Below are positions 1 through 12,592 of a stretch of 64,000 nt of DNA, piece after piece. The notes under the pieces are model-generated. The model saw only the letters and a list, made by a program, of their open reading frames with translations. It was not told the origin of the DNA and ran no database searches. A program made the translations under genes and the position numbers. Location: NCBI RefSeq assembly GCF_032452875.1, contig NC_083897.1, forward strand, positions 13,002,854 through 13,066,853, written 5' to 3'. Position 1 is the first letter of the stretch, and every line of letters starts with the position of its first letter. Origin of the DNA: Bos javanicus. Lineage: Eukaryota; Chordata; Mammalia; Artiodactyla; Bovidae.

Positions 1-297
1 CATGAAGTGGCTAGATGGGAAAACACTTATTGACAAATGTTAAAATAGCTGTACTAGCAAAGGGATTGCAAATCAGTTGCCCCCAATGGAAGCAGTTTGT
101 AGCCCATTTGGCGAGCAAAGTGCATTTTAAAATGTGTAATCAAATGCCTACAGGCTCTATCATGACCTATTCATATTCCCTCTGATAGTTCTACATATTT
201 ACAATTACTTACTAGCCTGGTCATTGAAGACACATAAATTTGTCATCCCTGAACTACAGGCACACTTCTAAAGCTGGCAAAATGGTTTAGGATCCTG
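1..297. other. No recognised feature
   Basis: AT-rich single-copy-looking DNA. No ORF, repeat family or splice-flanked exon was recognised. Confidence 0.5.
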
Positions 298-455
298 CTA
301 CTCAAAGTTGTGGTCCAAGGACCAGCAGCAGCCACAGCATCACCTGGGAGCCTGTTAGAAAGGCAGAATTTCAGGCTCCACCCCAGACCTGCTAAATCAG
401 AATCTGCATTTTCACAAGATCCAAACTAAAGTTTGAGAACTACTGGTTCAGGATA
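298..455. mobile_element. MER5-type hAT-Charlie DNA transposon
   Basis: Shows the family's phrases: a 'tgtggtccaaggaccagcag' end, 'catcacctgggagcctgtta', 'ccaccccagacctgctaaat' and a closing 'tttgagaactactgg'. Short non-autonomous elements of this kind have similar ends, so orientation is left open. Family name is from memory. Confidence 0.8.
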
Positions 456-604
456 CATGAAAAGAAAGCCCTACCTCAGCCAAGAATAGTTACATATGGA
501 GACTGTGCTACCCACCAAGGGAAAATACAGGGTGAAAATAAAGCCAGCTTCAAAAACATTGAGATCATATGAGCTACATGTAACATAGCACATATCATAT
601 CATA

Positions 605-705
605 CTGGAAGTGATTCTTAAACATCAGTGCTCATCAGAATCACTTGAAATGCTTAGACTCCGCAGCTCTACTCTGGTGGTGATCTTGATTGAGGCTATG
701 TAGGG
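605..705. mobile_element. MER5-like fragment (diverged)
   Basis: 'gtgattcttaaacatcagtg' followed by 'catcagaatcacttgaaatg' resembles the start of MER5-type elements; the rest has decayed. A weaker match than its neighbour. Confidence 0.45.
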
Positions 706-742
706 TGGAGCCTTTCAAACAAACATACACCGGTGATGCCGA

Positions 743-1088
743 GTGCTATAGATGAAAGTGCGTCTCCGCCAAATTCAACGCTGAAGCCCTAGCCCTCAGT
801 GTGACTATATTTAGACATAGGGCCTTTAGGAGGTAATTACAGTTGAACAGGGATAAAATGTGGAGTTCTAATCCAAGAGGATTAGTGGCCTTATAAAAAG
901 CGGAAAAACTCTCCCTCTAGAGTGCTCGGAGGCAAGGCCACATGAGGACAGAGTGGATGTGTATGAGAGAATCCTTGCCAGAGCCTGACCGTGCTAAATG
1001 TTGAGCTCAGACTTCCAGGCTCCAAAACTGTGAGCAAAGAAACACTGAAGCCACCCAGTCTATGGAGCTTTGTCATAGCTGCTCCTCA
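743..1088 (+). mobile_element. MLT1/MST-type LTR (ERVL-MaLR)
   Basis: Ordered matches to an old mammalian MaLR LTR: a degenerate 'gctatagatgaaagtg' start, 'cattagtggccttataaaaa'-like promoter section near 884-900, 'aaggccacatgaggacagag' at about 934, 'ccaaaactgtgagcaaagaa' at about 1022 and 'gccacccagtctatggagct' at about 1050. It is a solitary LTR with no internal retroviral coding sequence. Confidence 0.8.
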
Positions 1089-1794
1089 GACCTCACTTTG
1101 CCCTGGACAGACCTTCTTACAGCCCGAGTCTCACAAGGAATGGAAACAGCTTCTCAGTATTTTCTCCCCCAGGGCCTCTGAGGATCTCAGCAAATGATCC
1201 CAGGAAAGTGCACCGCTGTGCTGCTCAAAAGAACGGGGTGAGAGCATCAGGGGGGCAGTTGTTACGGTCAAACTGGGGTGGCGCAAGGCAGCTTAGGCAA
1301 GGCACTGTGCTGCCAAGGATGGGACAGGGTTCCCCCAGGCAAGGACGGCAGGGAAGGGGGAGCCAGGCTGCCTGCTCCCCACCCTCCACCTGCACTTGTC
1401 AGCTGAGCCTCCATTTGGTCTCACTTTCCACTCCAGAGCCCTGCCTGCTGTGACTCCCAATCCTCCATCCCCAAACCTAATTGTTATGGGGCTTGAATTC
1501 ATGGCTGAGTATAGATATCTGGGCTGGGGGATGTGGAGGTTCGTCTATCCTAGGCTTCCTGCCTTTTTTCATCTTCAACTCAAGTAAACAAATTCTATGT
1601 ACAAACGCTGGGTCCCTCCCCTCACCTCAAGTTGCTGCATGTCAGTGCTCCCCAACTCTCCCCTTCACCCTGACCTCAGTGTCTCACACATCTCTCATCT
1701 CCATAGCAACAGACTGGGTCACATCAGCTGGCATAAGTAGATGAAGGATTTCCGCAGGCAGAAGTGGAGGCAGGAAGACAAACACTGTAGAACA
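1089..1794. other. Single-copy DNA, locally GC-rich, no gene seen
   Basis: The part around 1200-1480 is richer in GC than its surroundings, but it is not CpG-dense and shows no ORF with coding character or clear splice sites. Confidence 0.4.
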
Positions 1795-1982
1795 CTGCTT
1801 TTCAAACTTTATTAGACATCAGTGTCACCTGGACTGCCAGTTATAATGCAGATGGCAGGGCTCCCATCATTCTGATTCAGTAGGCCTAAGGCAAGACCCA
1901 AGAATCTACATTTTTAACCATCATTTCAGTTGATTCCAATGTGATCAGAGGACCACACTTCGAGAACCACTAGTTTGAACCA
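1795..1982. mobile_element. MER5-type hAT-Charlie DNA transposon
   Basis: Begins 'cttttcaaactttattagac' and ends 'cacacttcgagaaccactag', with 'tctgattcagtaggcctaag' in the middle. This is the standard layout of a short non-autonomous hAT element. Confidence 0.85.
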
Positions 1983-2239
1983 CTGCTACAGAATCACAGT
2001 CCGTCACAAAGATGAGACAGTATACCTCTGAGCTCTAGTTTAGACAGGAGAGCTGAGCTCTTTCCTTGTGATAGACATGGGTCCATGAATAGCCTATAAA
2101 ATCTCTCTTAAAACAAAGGATAGAAAGTTCTAGCAGAGAGGCTTGAGGAGGCATTTCAGAGACAGCAGCCATTTATTCCACACTTACAACTTTTTCCCTA
2201 ACATCTAAAAGCAGAACCTTCTACTGTTCTCCCACAAAT

Positions 2240-2862
2240 AACCTGTTATTTTGCCCCCTCCTACAAATGCAGATGGTGACCGCAGCCATGAAATTAAAAG
2301 ACACTTGCTCCTTGAAAGAAAACCTATGACCAACCTAGACAGCATATTAAAAATCAGAGACATTACTTTGCCAAGCAGAGACATTACTTTGCTAAAAAAA
2401 AAAGTCCGTCTAGTCAAAGCTATGGTTTTCTCGTATCCATAGTCATGTATGGATAAGAGAGTTGGACTATAAAGAAAGCTGAGCACTGAAGAACTGATGC
2501 TTTTGAACTGTGGTGTTGGAGAAGACTCTTGAGAGTCCCTTGGACTGCAAGATCAAACCAGTCCATCCTAAAGGAGACCAGTCCTGAATATTCATTGGAA
2601 GGACTGATGTTGAAGCTGAAACTCCTATCCTTTGGCCACCTGATGTGAAGAACTCACTCCTTGGAAAAGACCCTGATGCTGGGAGGGACTGGGGGCAGGA
2701 GGAGAAGGGGACGACAGAGGATGAGATGGCTGGATGGCATCATCGACTCAATGGGCATGAGTTTGAGTAAGCTCCAGGAGTTGGTGACGGACAGGGAAGC
2801 CTGGCGTGCTGCAGTCCATGGGGTCACAAAGAGTCGGACATGACTGAGCGACTGAACTGAAC
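2240..2862 (+). mobile_element. BovB LINE 3' end
   Basis: 5'-truncated copy of the RTE-clade BovB LINE, covering the C-terminal part of the reverse-transcriptase ORF and the 3' end. Recognisable stretches are 'accaacctagacagcatatt', 'gagagtcccttggactgcaa' and the terminal 'gactgagcgactgaactgaa'. Near 2365-2395 a phrase is duplicated in tandem ('cagagacattactttgc' twice), a private insertion that breaks the frame. It ends at the typical BovB tail. Confidence 0.92.
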
Positions 2863-4540
2863 AACAGCCTACCTGAATCTTTACTTTGCCCCAGGCCAGA
2901 AAACCTTCACATTGTCACCAGATTTTTTTTTAAAAACGGTCTGATCATGGTTCTTCCCTGCTTATGAGCCTTATGACAATAGTTCTCAAATTTCTATGTG
3001 AACTGTGTAGGAATTTTTTTTAATTCAGATCCTTGAACCTGCTTTCCACCCTCTACCCACAAGCTAGCAATCACACACAAGCCACTTTTATTCTGAGGAT
3101 TTAGGGCAGTGCCCAGGAATGTGCACTCCAACAAACTCCACAGGTAATTTTGATGCAAGCTGCAGACAGACCAATGCTTCTAAATTGACACAGAAACTAT
3201 CTCAGGAACTGTTAGTGTGGTTCATTTAGGGCCCTCCAGAGACACTACTCAGTTTTTAGGACTCCAAGCTCTGTGGGGGCTAACGAGGGGAGATGTTGGG
3301 GACCCAAGAAGCTTCCTAAGTTCTGGAAATCCTTTGTGCTGGCTGGTTCTTGAGCAGAGAAGAGCGGGATAAAATACCTGGAATTGATTATTTCAGCAAC
3401 CACGTCTGAGCACAACCGGAGAGCAGATGGGATTCGAGACTCAGAAGAACTTAGGAGGTGAGGAACTACATACAGGAAGCAGATCAATGGGTCTCTGAGT
3501 AGACTACCTCGGTTCCAGGTTTTTGCTCATTGTTTTGTTTGTTTGTTGCATTCACAAACTCTGATGACAGTGGAATCCTGAAAAATGACAGGAGAAAAAC
3601 TACCAAAAGCCTTCCTCGGAAAAGGAATGGCCGGGTCTCAGAGATCAGCTGCTTTGGGAGAATTCAAGCATGGGGCATGCCACTGGGCTTCCCTCTCCAG
3701 CTGCACTTTTAAGTCAGAGAAGAAAGGTTTCAAAAAAGAAAAGACAGGCAAGGAGCGAGGCAGAAAATACACTCAGTGTCTAGGGGATTGGTGCGGGTGG
3801 GGGATTGTGAGGAGAAACAGATGAGGATTTAGAGCAGGGCGTTTGTTTTTTTTTTAAATTGAGTAAGGAAATAATTCCACAGCATTAAGTGCCACATCAC
3901 ACCAGAGACCAAGCAGAGCAGCCCAGCCCAATACCGCATGCCATATGGTGAATTAGAAGCCAAGCGTGCCTGGTGCTCCAGCTCACAGAAAAAGCTACCT
4001 TCCCAAAGTTGATAATTTTGCAGACCACCTGGGGTTCTTTCACAGTAGCATCCCTTGGGACCCAAGGCTGCTTTATCCTCCCACAGCACCCCCACAAGGA
4101 CTGGTGGCTGACTCAAGCAAAGGGAGATTCCTCCCCCTCCCAAAACTACATATTTCAGTGCAGCCAACAATGAGGCAGTCAGCCTGCTTCCAGGGAAGAG
4201 TTTGCTCTGATTTCAGTCTTTGAGCCAGTAAAGCTACTTGATGAGAAATAGCCAGTGACAAAACCTAATTTCAGGGATAGTCATGGTGCCCTCACTGATG
4301 TTCCTCATTGCAACTATCGAGGATTTTCTAGTGTTACACTTGAATAGATGAGGTGTTGATCCTTGTTCTGGACTTTTCTATATGTACATACACACACACC
4401 CCTTCTTAAACTCCCTTGTCCCATGTGCCATTAAATCAGGCACACAGGGGAGTGATTGTTAATCTGATATCTGAATCCAGCCTAGTGTATTAATGGGTAC
4501 CAGTGACTGCAGGATCACATTCAAATATGTCAGGTAAGTG
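2863..4540. other. Mostly single-copy DNA
   Basis: About 1.7 kb without a convincing gene. A weak MER5-like phrase occurs around 3110-3175. ORFs of 60-113 codons here (for example 3829-4170 minus) lack coding-type composition or domain motifs. Confidence 0.4.
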
Positions 4541-4544
4541 AAAT

Positions 4545-4755
4545 CATCATTAGGAGTCAGACAGGACTGGGTCCCGATGCCAGCACCGTCACCTACAAGC
4601 TGCCTGACCTTGAATGAGTCATTTACCCACTGTGAGCCTCCAGTCTCCCAACAGCAAACCTGGGAAATACTGGTATATATCTCAAAGGGAGGGGTTAGCA
4701 GCATTCAACAAGGTAATGTAAGCATAGCATCTAGCCCAGATCCCATCATAGAGCA
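4545..4755 (+). mobile_element. MIR SINE
   Basis: Carries the MIR core order: 'tacaagctgcctgaccttga', 'gagtcatttacccactgtga', a diverged 'cctcatctgtaaaatgggg' equivalent, and a 3' 'agcatagcatctagcccaga' section. An old mammal-wide tRNA-derived SINE. Confidence 0.8.
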
Positions 4756-4850
4756 AATGTCCCATAATTTATCATTTTGATATTGCCAATGTCACTCCTC
4801 TATAGCACTGTAGGCATTTCAGCAAGAAAGTTCTAGGGACAAATTAACAA

Positions 4851-4965
4851 GGACTTCCCTAAGTGGTCCAGTGGTTAAGACTCTGTACTTCCAGTGCAGG
4901 GACTGCTGTTTTGATCCCTGGTTGGGGAGCCAAGATCCCACATACCACGTGACAATGCCAAAAAA
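4851..4965 (+). mobile_element. CHR-type tRNA-derived SINE
   Basis: Starts 'ggacttccctaagtggtcca', contains the degenerate B-box 'ttttgatccctggttgggga', and ends in an A-rich tail after 'gacaatgcca'. A cetartiodactyl SINE, not a functional tRNA gene. Confidence 0.88.
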
Positions 4966-5960
4966 TACAAATGGAATACAGACGCATTAACAGTGGTCAT
5001 TCTAGGTGTTAGAGAAGTTAGTCGAGAGCAGTTGAGTTTGGGACCTTGCTGATTTCCAGCACACCCACAACAGAAGTCATCAGAAATCCTGGATCTTGCC
5101 TTACTGCTGGCTTGTCCCAGGCCTCTCAGTGCCTGTCTCCTGAGCACTGGGACTAGGTGGCCTCCTCCACATTACAGACAAGAAAATGGGCCTAAAGAAA
5201 ACACAAGGCAGGGCTGCTCTGATCCTTGGTGCTGATTAGTGGACCATTTTTGGCACTGTGTCCCCACAGTGTGTCTCTGTTTTTCATTTCACACCAGAAC
5301 CAAATTCAAATTAGGGGTTCATTGACAGTAGGAATTCTGCCATAGAGAATAAAATAATTGTGACATGTTTCTTTTAAAGCTGATTTTTACTTAATAAACT
5401 GTCTGTTGGGGATAAACTGGTGCCATAAAACATGTTCTTTATAGACTAACCAGTAAGTTTAAAGGTCCAAGGCAATATCTGTACTTAGGTAACTGTTATA
5501 CTCATGGTAGAGGATACATTTTTAACATGTCAGACTACATGTATAGCTGCCAATTAAATTTCTAATTAAATGTCCACTCTGCACAGTGAGGAAGTGCCCT
5601 AAACCTGGTCTATCAAAGTGATTCTCTTGGGATGACTAGTGTAATATTAATTTAAGATACCTACATGGGCAATGTGAATAAGCAAACTGTAAGTATACAA
5701 GGACCAAAATTAAAGAGGGAATCAGAAGGGATCTATCTTCTAGAGAGAAGACACTGCACCCTCCATATGAAGCAATCGATAGCCCTTTCAGGCAAAGCCT
5801 GGGTGTCACCAGGGGTGCAGAGGCCTAAGCAATCTACTAATTATTCTTCAGTGGGGGCCTCTGAAGCTTGCATTTACCCCACCATCCTCACCCTAACCTT
5901 GGGTTGCTGATCATAATTAAATTAATCTGGTCAATTAAATAATAGTAATGAGAGAGGAGG
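4966..5960. other. Single-copy DNA, no gene seen
   Basis: About 1 kb of AT-rich sequence with no recognised repeat. No ORF exceeds 90 codons and none looks coding. Confidence 0.4.
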
Positions 5961-6182
5961 TGTTTCCCAGGCGGCTCAGTGGTAAAGAATCTGCCTACCA
6001 ATGCAAGAGACACAGGAGATGCACATTCGGTCCCTGGGTGGGGAAGATCCCCTGGAGGAGGAAATGGCAACCAACTCCAGTATTCTTGCCAGGACAATCC
6101 CACGGACTGAGGAGCCTGGTGAGCTACATTCCATGGGGTCACAAAGAGTCAGACATGACTGAGCAACTGAGCATGCATGCAC
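5961..6182 (+). mobile_element. Bov-tA SINE
   Basis: Has a tRNA-Glu-like head ('ggcggctcagtggtaaagaa') and a BovB-derived tail ('ggggtcacaaagagtcagac'). Full length for the family. Confidence 0.95.
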
Positions 6183-7326
6183 AACGAAAGAGGAGGCAAC
6201 GATCCAGATTCATTTAGTTTTACAGTAACTAGTAGCCATTGTCCTCACAGCCACAACACCTAGGATCCTGGGATAATAAATGCAAAGAAAATTCAAGAAC
6301 TGAGACTGACCTAGAAAAATCTAAGTGTTATTGACACATGGCCAACCCCACATCATAAATGTTAATGTTTGCACTTCAAGCCTGTTTCAAGCAGAGAAGC
6401 TTTCATAAAGTTTTTATAAGCCCCATTTCTCCTGTCCCCTTCCACTGAATATGACCCCTTCATAGAAACAATAGCCATATGACCCAGGAGTGGTGGTAGA
6501 GGAAATATCAGAAGTGATGGTACAAATTTGCTGACTTAACAATTTTCCATTTTTGCCCCAGTCTCTGATACCACCTTTTCCAGTGTCTTATCTCATCCAC
6601 TGGCTAACACTCAGTCATGACAGGACTCCTTGTCACCACACTAAATTTCAAAACTCCTAAATTCCAGATGCTTACGTACCACATAGGAAAAATACCAACT
6701 TTTGCCTTTTTCCACCTTTACCCTTATTTACAGGGAGGTAGTAGTTGGGTCCAAGTCATGGGAGTGTGGCATATGAACTTCTGCTCAATTAGATGAGGAA
6801 GAAAGGAACAAAGGCACGCCATAGATGGATGGTCATCCAAAGCCTTTCTGATAAACCAGGATTAAGGCAGCAAATGAGAGTTGAAGCAAAGTTTAAAAGG
6901 TTTATGCACCACCCCCCAATTTCACTGGTAACTCTACCTTACTGTTAGACTTACTGTTCATAAGAGTAGAATTATGATGATGATCATGATGTAGTGGTGG
7001 TCTTTGGAATCATACACCTGAGCTTCTGCTTGCAAACTGCTCAATAAAGAAATGGTGGGTGTTCTAGGGAAAGGACAAAAGGATACTGGTGCAGGCCTTC
7101 TACTCTCTATCAAAGAGGCCCCAGTGTGGCACCTGTCCAAAGATAAAAAATGGGGGTGCCCTAATCTGTGTGTATCTCATCATGCATCTTGTAGGCCATA
7201 TCTGCTACCTAGCCTCAAAAGCAAATGCCAACTGAAAATCATTGCCTATGTTTATTTTGCCCAACTTTGTTATTTTGTGATGTCAGCAGCCAGGTCCACC
7301 TTGCACGTCTCACTGTCACTGCCCCC
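6183..7326. other. Single-copy DNA, no gene seen
   Basis: No family or exon recognised. A short GAT-rich run ('gatgatgatcatgatg') lies at about 6975-6991. Confidence 0.4.
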
Positions 7327-7442
7327 CTTTTTTGGCCATGCCACGCAGCTTGCGAGATCTTAGTTCCCCCACCAGGGATTGAACCTGGGACCACCACAGT
7401 GAAAGTACAGACTCCTAACCACTGGATCGCCAGGGAATCCCC
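7327..7442 (-). mobile_element. CHR-type tRNA-derived SINE (antisense)
   Basis: Begins with a poly-T run and 'tttggccatgccacgcagct', and ends with 'gatcgccagggaatcccc', the reverse complement of the SINE head. Confidence 0.9.
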
Positions 7443-8281
7443 TAGCACTGCATCTTAGACTCTCATTAAAAGATCTATAAGCACCATGGGTGATCGGGCC
7501 TCAGCCATCATGTCGTGAGCTGGCTGAGGGCTGTTTTGCTAGCTTCAATTCTTGCTATGAAGTTTTCCAAATGAGCTTTCAGCACAGAGACAAACAAAAG
7601 CAAGACCCACCTGCAGCTGTAGAACTGATAGTCCCCCAACAACTGAAAACTAGTGCACAGTTGGCAGAGGCTTCATCTTTAGCTTTGGCAACACTCTGTG
7701 TGCCCCAATTACAACCCCAAACTATTCAGAGGCTCAGCTACCCAAGAAAAGGAAGCACACTAAGATAGCTCCTCTTACAGGCTTTCCCTGCATTGCAATC
7801 TCTGGGTCCATGATCACAGATGAATCCAGGGGCTGTTTTTATCCCTACCCCCACCCCCAGGCCCAAGAGGAGACAGTGGTATCCATCAGGAATCTAGAAG
7901 CTATTAATCTCAGGACTTTCTTTTCAGCCTGAAGAATGCCCCTTCACTGGTTCCTGTTATTAATGTATAGAGCTGATTCAAAGCACACTGTTTCCATGCC
8001 AAGATTTCACTTTTGGATTTCTTTATCTTTTCCAGCCTGCTCTGTGCTGCACATCAGATGGCCTGGTATGGGGAGGAGTAAAATGAGAAGCCAGAGAAGG
8101 GGAAGGATGAAGAAAGAAAGAAGAATCAATGTTGTTGGGTTGGTTTCTTTTTTGTAGCTAGAGCCTGCCTTATGACACATATGGAGCTCTCTCCAACCTG
8201 TGCCAGAATCTGAAATTTACAACAGCATTCATCCTTTTGACTTCATTTCAATGTAACAATGATGTATGGGGCACTGACTTA
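7443..8281. other. Single-copy DNA, no gene seen
   Basis: No repeat family and no ORF with coding character was recognised. Confidence 0.4.
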
Positions 8282-8297
8282 AAGTAAGGTCCCGCGG

Positions 8298-8415
8298 AGT
8301 TCCCTGGTGGTCTAGTGGTTAGAATTCCGGGTTTTCACTGCCATAGCCCAGGTTCAATCCCTGGTCAGGGGACTGATACCCTGCAAGCTATGTGGTGTGC
8401 CAAAAAAAAAAAAAA
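8298..8415 (+). mobile_element. CHR-type SINE with target-site duplication
   Basis: The head 'agttccctggtggtctagtg', B-box 'aggttcaatccctggtcagg' and A-tail are all present. A 16-bp direct repeat flanks it (8282-8297 against 8416-8431, 13 of 16 identical), the expected target-site duplication. Confidence 0.93.
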
Positions 8416-9049
8416 AAGTAAGATCCTGTGGTAGACTGCAGAGGATGTGGTCCCCAGGCTTTAAGAAGATTCTGGTATGCAGGGAAAATGAGGAGACAAA
8501 ACTAACTAGGAAATACAAGAGAATGCAGTATACTCTAGTAAACACAGGGAAACCAAAAATAGGGGAGTACAGACAACTTGTGGGACAGCCCTAGGATTTC
8601 AGAGCATGGCTAAGGGCAGAGCAATGCAGAGTGGGAGGGGAAGCAACAGCACAGGGCTCCCATAGCCCTTCCTGAGCTCCTTCTCCAAATGGTAAGGCTC
8701 CAAGAACGTTCAACATGGTTCCCAGAAAGGCCTTACACAGAATTGGAGTAGGCACTCGCCTGGTCATATGATTTAGGAGCAAAGAACATCTCCTCACATC
8801 AAGTCTATGGCTGCAAAGGAAACATATAAGCCAAAAGATGATATACAAACCTGGAGATCACTCCTGATGTGCGTTCCTCCAGAAGAGGAGAAAATGTAAA
8901 ATCATCACCCACAGTGCCAAGAAGATCCTGATGAAACCCAGGAGTGCCAGGTCCCTAGGGAGGAGTTGAGAGGGAGGAGGAGGAGAAAGGAAAAGGGGTA
9001 GGGGGAGCACCAGTTGGGCCAGACTCTGTCAAATCAGCTCAGCACAGCG

Positions 9050-9125
9050 CTGATAGGGACAGCCTTAGCTTTGATACCTAACTCCACCACCTAATCCTGG
9101 ACAAGTGACTTAACCTTTGTGGATA
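9050..9125 (+). mobile_element. MIR fragment
   Basis: 'actccaccacctaatcctgg' followed by 'acaagtgacttaacctttgt' matches the central MIR core. Only about 75 bp remain recognisable. Confidence 0.6.
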
Positions 9126-9687
9126 TCCATTGCCTTGCCTGTGCCATGGTGATAACCATGACACTGCTTATGCAGTGCTGCAGGATAGCACATGCTCGGA
9201 AAAACTCCACAGTTCTGTTGACATACGGCCCTGACAGTGAAGAGAAACATGAATAAGGGGAAAATGATGGCTGTGCACCTTGTAGGGACTCCCCGATAAA
9301 GGGGAAGGCTGTAAAGGGAAGAAATAGAAGCTTGTCTCTCAGAGCATAGAAGTTGGTTGTAAAAACTTCCAGAAGAGAATTCCAGCAGGAGGTTGGGCCT
9401 GTGGGGTAGAAAGAAGCCTGAATGGGAGTAGATGAGGTGCATCTGACAGGAAGAGGCCTCATGGGAGTCATTAGGGCCATCCTAGGGGCCAGTAAGGTGT
9501 ACCCCCTTCCCATGGGTATTTGTCAGAGAGAAGCACAGACAATGTAACTTTCAGGAATCCTGTAATGAATAGTAATCAAAGGGAGGTTGCTGTGTGTGTC
9601 TATATAGGGTGCGTTGGTTAGGCTACAGGGACAAAGCCTGTGGTTACAGGCTCTAGTGATCATTTTAACGCTTATAGCCAGATGGAA

Positions 9688-9904
9688 GGGCTTTCCTGGT
9701 AGTTCAGTGGTAAAGAACTCGCCTGCAAATGAAGGTGACATAGGAGACACAAGTTCGATCCCTGGGTCGGGAAGATCCCCTGGAAAAGAAAATGGCAACC
9801 CACTCAAGTATTTTTGCCTGGAGAATTCCAATGGACAGGAGCATGGACAAGGGCTATAGTCCTTGGGGTCACAAAGAGTTGGACACAACTTAGTGACGAA
9901 AGAA
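9688..9904 (+). mobile_element. Bov-tA SINE
   Basis: The tRNA-like head is at 9688-9760 and the BovB-like tail ends near 'gttggacacaacttagtgac'. Confidence 0.95.
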
Positions 9905-10745
9905 CAAGTCAAATGGAAAAAGCAGAAGTCTGTGGAGGATGAGAGGTGTGGAATGCTCTATTTTCCTGCACCCCAAGCAAGACACTGGCTTCCCTGCCTA
10001 TCCTTTACCTACCCCTTCAAATTTCTCTAACTTAAATTTTTTTGGTAATGCAGATTTTGGTTACTTGGGACCATGGTTTGAATGTCTTTATATGGAAGTT
10101 TCATGCAACCTCACACCCTTCAATTCCCAAATGAGATGACTTGTGTGGCGGAATCTGTGTGATGGGCACCATAAAAGTCAAAACCAAAAGTTGCAACTAG
10201 AAGCTTCAAGAAAGAGAGTCTTTTGAAGCAAGCAAACCAAACCCCAGAGGGGGTCAGTACAGAAAGCTGGTGGATCTGGAGCAGTTAGGAGAAAATAGAA
10301 CAGCTCCTCTGGGGTGGAGCTGTCCATGGCTGATGCCTGATGCACAGGAAGGAGGCCAGACTGGAATTTCTGGCAATAAGGTATGACGATGCCCCTAGAT
10401 GAACCCTGAATTTGCTGCCTCTGGAGAGAACTCTTTGATCTCAGAAGGAAGGGGTCTAGGGAATACAGGCCTCACTTGAATAAACAGAAACATCCCTCCT
10501 GTTTTCTCAGGGAGCAGAACAGAAAGCATCTGTTCTGCTACCTGGCTTCTTTTCCTTCTGTACTTACCATTCCATGTTCACAGTCTCACTCATAGTTGAG
10601 AGATAAGCTTTACAGTATGTACATAATACAAGCCCACAGCTCTTTGATTTCTAGAACAGTCTCTGGCCATGTATATTACAAAGATGAAAGATCCCATGTC
10701 TTTTTGATCAACCATTTTGAGAGCTGTTTCATCAAGTTTAAATCC
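9905..10745. other. Single-copy DNA, no gene seen
   Basis: No repeat or coding evidence was recognised in this stretch. Confidence 0.4.
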
Positions 10746-10892
10746 TGGGAATTCCCTGGTGGTCCACTGATTAAGACTCCACACTCCCAATGCTGGTTGG
10801 GGAACTAGATGCCACATGCTGCAATTAAAGATTCTGCGTGCCACAATTAACCATCACACATGTTGCAACTAAGACCCAGAACAGCCAAATAA
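10746..10892 (+). mobile_element. CHR-type SINE, long form
   Basis: The head 'tgggaattccctggtggtcc' is followed by the family's repeated 'gccacaattaa' / 'gttgcaactaag' tail blocks. Confidence 0.88.
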
Positions 10893-12456
10893 ATTGTACT
10901 TATGGAAAAAGAAAATGAAAATCCCAATTATTTAGTCTTGCCATAGCCTGATTTTCACTTGTTTTGTGACTCTTGCAAGATATTCGAATGATCACATGTG
11001 GAAATGTGGCAAGGAAGACGCCATGGTCCAAGCACCCAGAAGGAAGCAGGGAAGAGACAGACAACAAGACAAAAAGGAACATAAAGAGTAGGGGCACAAT
11101 GCAGTGGGAGGGATGGAAGGGGGAGAGCAAGGCTTATTCAGGGAGATAAGCTTTAGCACATCCATGCATACAGTTCCCTAAGCCAGCAGGGTCAATTTGC
11201 AATTGATCTGGAAAACAGAAAGTTTGAATGCATTCTATACTTGTTTCTACTCCCCACCAGCACTGTATGTTTCGATGAGTGGTCTTTTGGCACAAGCCTA
11301 GAAAATGCATAACTGTGAAGACAGAAAGCACTGCACATATTAAACAGTGGTTGGTGCAGCACACATTTAGTGCAGCTCCCAGTGATCTGCATTTTCTTTG
11401 CTCCATTTCAACCCATTGGACTGCTAGATAATGGGCATTAGAGCCTGAATGCCCAGGTTGGGGCAGAATACACCCCCTGGAATTTTTTTTTCTGAATCTC
11501 TATTTATCAAGTTCCCTGACTGATGTGAAAATCCATACAGCAGAGTTGGCATCAACTTTTTTTTTTCCTTCCAAAGAAGAATACTCTTTTTTTCAGGTAG
11601 TTCATCCTTGAGGCTGCAGACTAAACACAAGTTTGTTTTTTTTTTCCCCTTAAGTCTAAGCATTAATTAGAGAGATAAAGAAATGTATCTCCCTTTGTTC
11701 AGAAGGAGAGTTCTATTGAGCCTTTGACAATGAAGCTGCTTAAGGGACAGCCTGAGTTGCTCTTTCTGCACAGAGCTTCTGCAGAAGGAAGATAAAGAGC
11801 TTGCTCGTGGAGGACTCTGGCTTTGTGCCATCTTCTTGCTGCTTCCTCTGGACTCCAGTAGAAAGTAGAGTCCGAAAAGTAAATAAAAGGTCTGCCAAGG
11901 CCAAGATAAAGCCTGTGACTTAAAGCCACAAACCAGAATGCTCCATCGGGGCACCTAATTGCCTCAGAAAGCCTTTGTGAGCTCGTGTTCTCATTTTAGA
12001 CCCTGCTGCTCTCCCCGAGCATCAGCTGAGAGATTATGGTGAGCTCACAAAAAGACAGGCCACTCAGGAACTCAGCCAAGATGGGTTCATCGTAGGCACA
12101 GAAGGCCCCTTGAAGCCATACCACTAGTCTATCAAGGACCTCTAGGGGTGAGGGTCTGTTTTGCTCATCTGTACAAGAGTTTCCTTTTACAAAGGTCCTT
12201 GGTTACACGGGGGAGCAGTAAACATCAGCACCCTCAAGGTCCCTCCATTGGAGACTGAATTCAGGGCTTGGAGAGCCCACCCCAGGCAGTTCCCTGACTG
12301 TAATCCCAGGTTCTTTTCCTGAACAAATTGGCCAGTTCCCTCTGCTACAGCCCCGGGCTGCCCTTAGGCCATTCTCACACCTCTTGCTGGATTCCACTTC
12401 TCAAAACCTTTTCTTTTTTCTTTGCGGGGTGGGGGGAGGGGGATATAAAAGAAGTT
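10893..12456. other. Single-copy DNA, no gene seen
   Basis: About 1.5 kb with three T-rich runs (about 11468-11490, 11549-11566, 11636-11648). No domain motif or clear exon was found. Confidence 0.4.
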
Positions 12457-12584
12457 TTTTTAATTGTTTATTTATTTTTACCACACTGCCTGGCATGCAA
12501 GATCTTAGTTCCCAGACTAGGAATCAAACCCATGCCCACTTCAGGGGAAGTGTAGATTAACCACTGGACCACTAGGAAGTCCCA
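12457..12584 (-). mobile_element. CHR-type SINE (antisense)
   Basis: A T-rich tail is followed by 'gcatgcaagatcttagttcc', a degenerate B-box complement and 'ggaccactaggaagtccc', the reversed head. Confidence 0.85.
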
Positions 12585-12592
12585 AGGGAAGC

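Noticed and set aside
743..1088. Possible endogenous retrovirus provirus
   Set aside because: Only a solitary old MaLR LTR is present, with no gag/pol/env sequence next to it.
1200..1480. Possible CpG island/promoter
   Set aside because: GC content rises but CG dinucleotides are few and no transcription start features are visible.
3829..4170. 113-codon minus-strand ORF
   Set aside because: Several frames are open at once here and the composition is not coding-like. It ends in a poly-T derived lysine run.
9091..9513. 140-codon minus-strand ORF
   Set aside because: Another 110-codon frame overlaps it, it has no domain motif or coding periodicity, and part of it lies in a MIR fragment.
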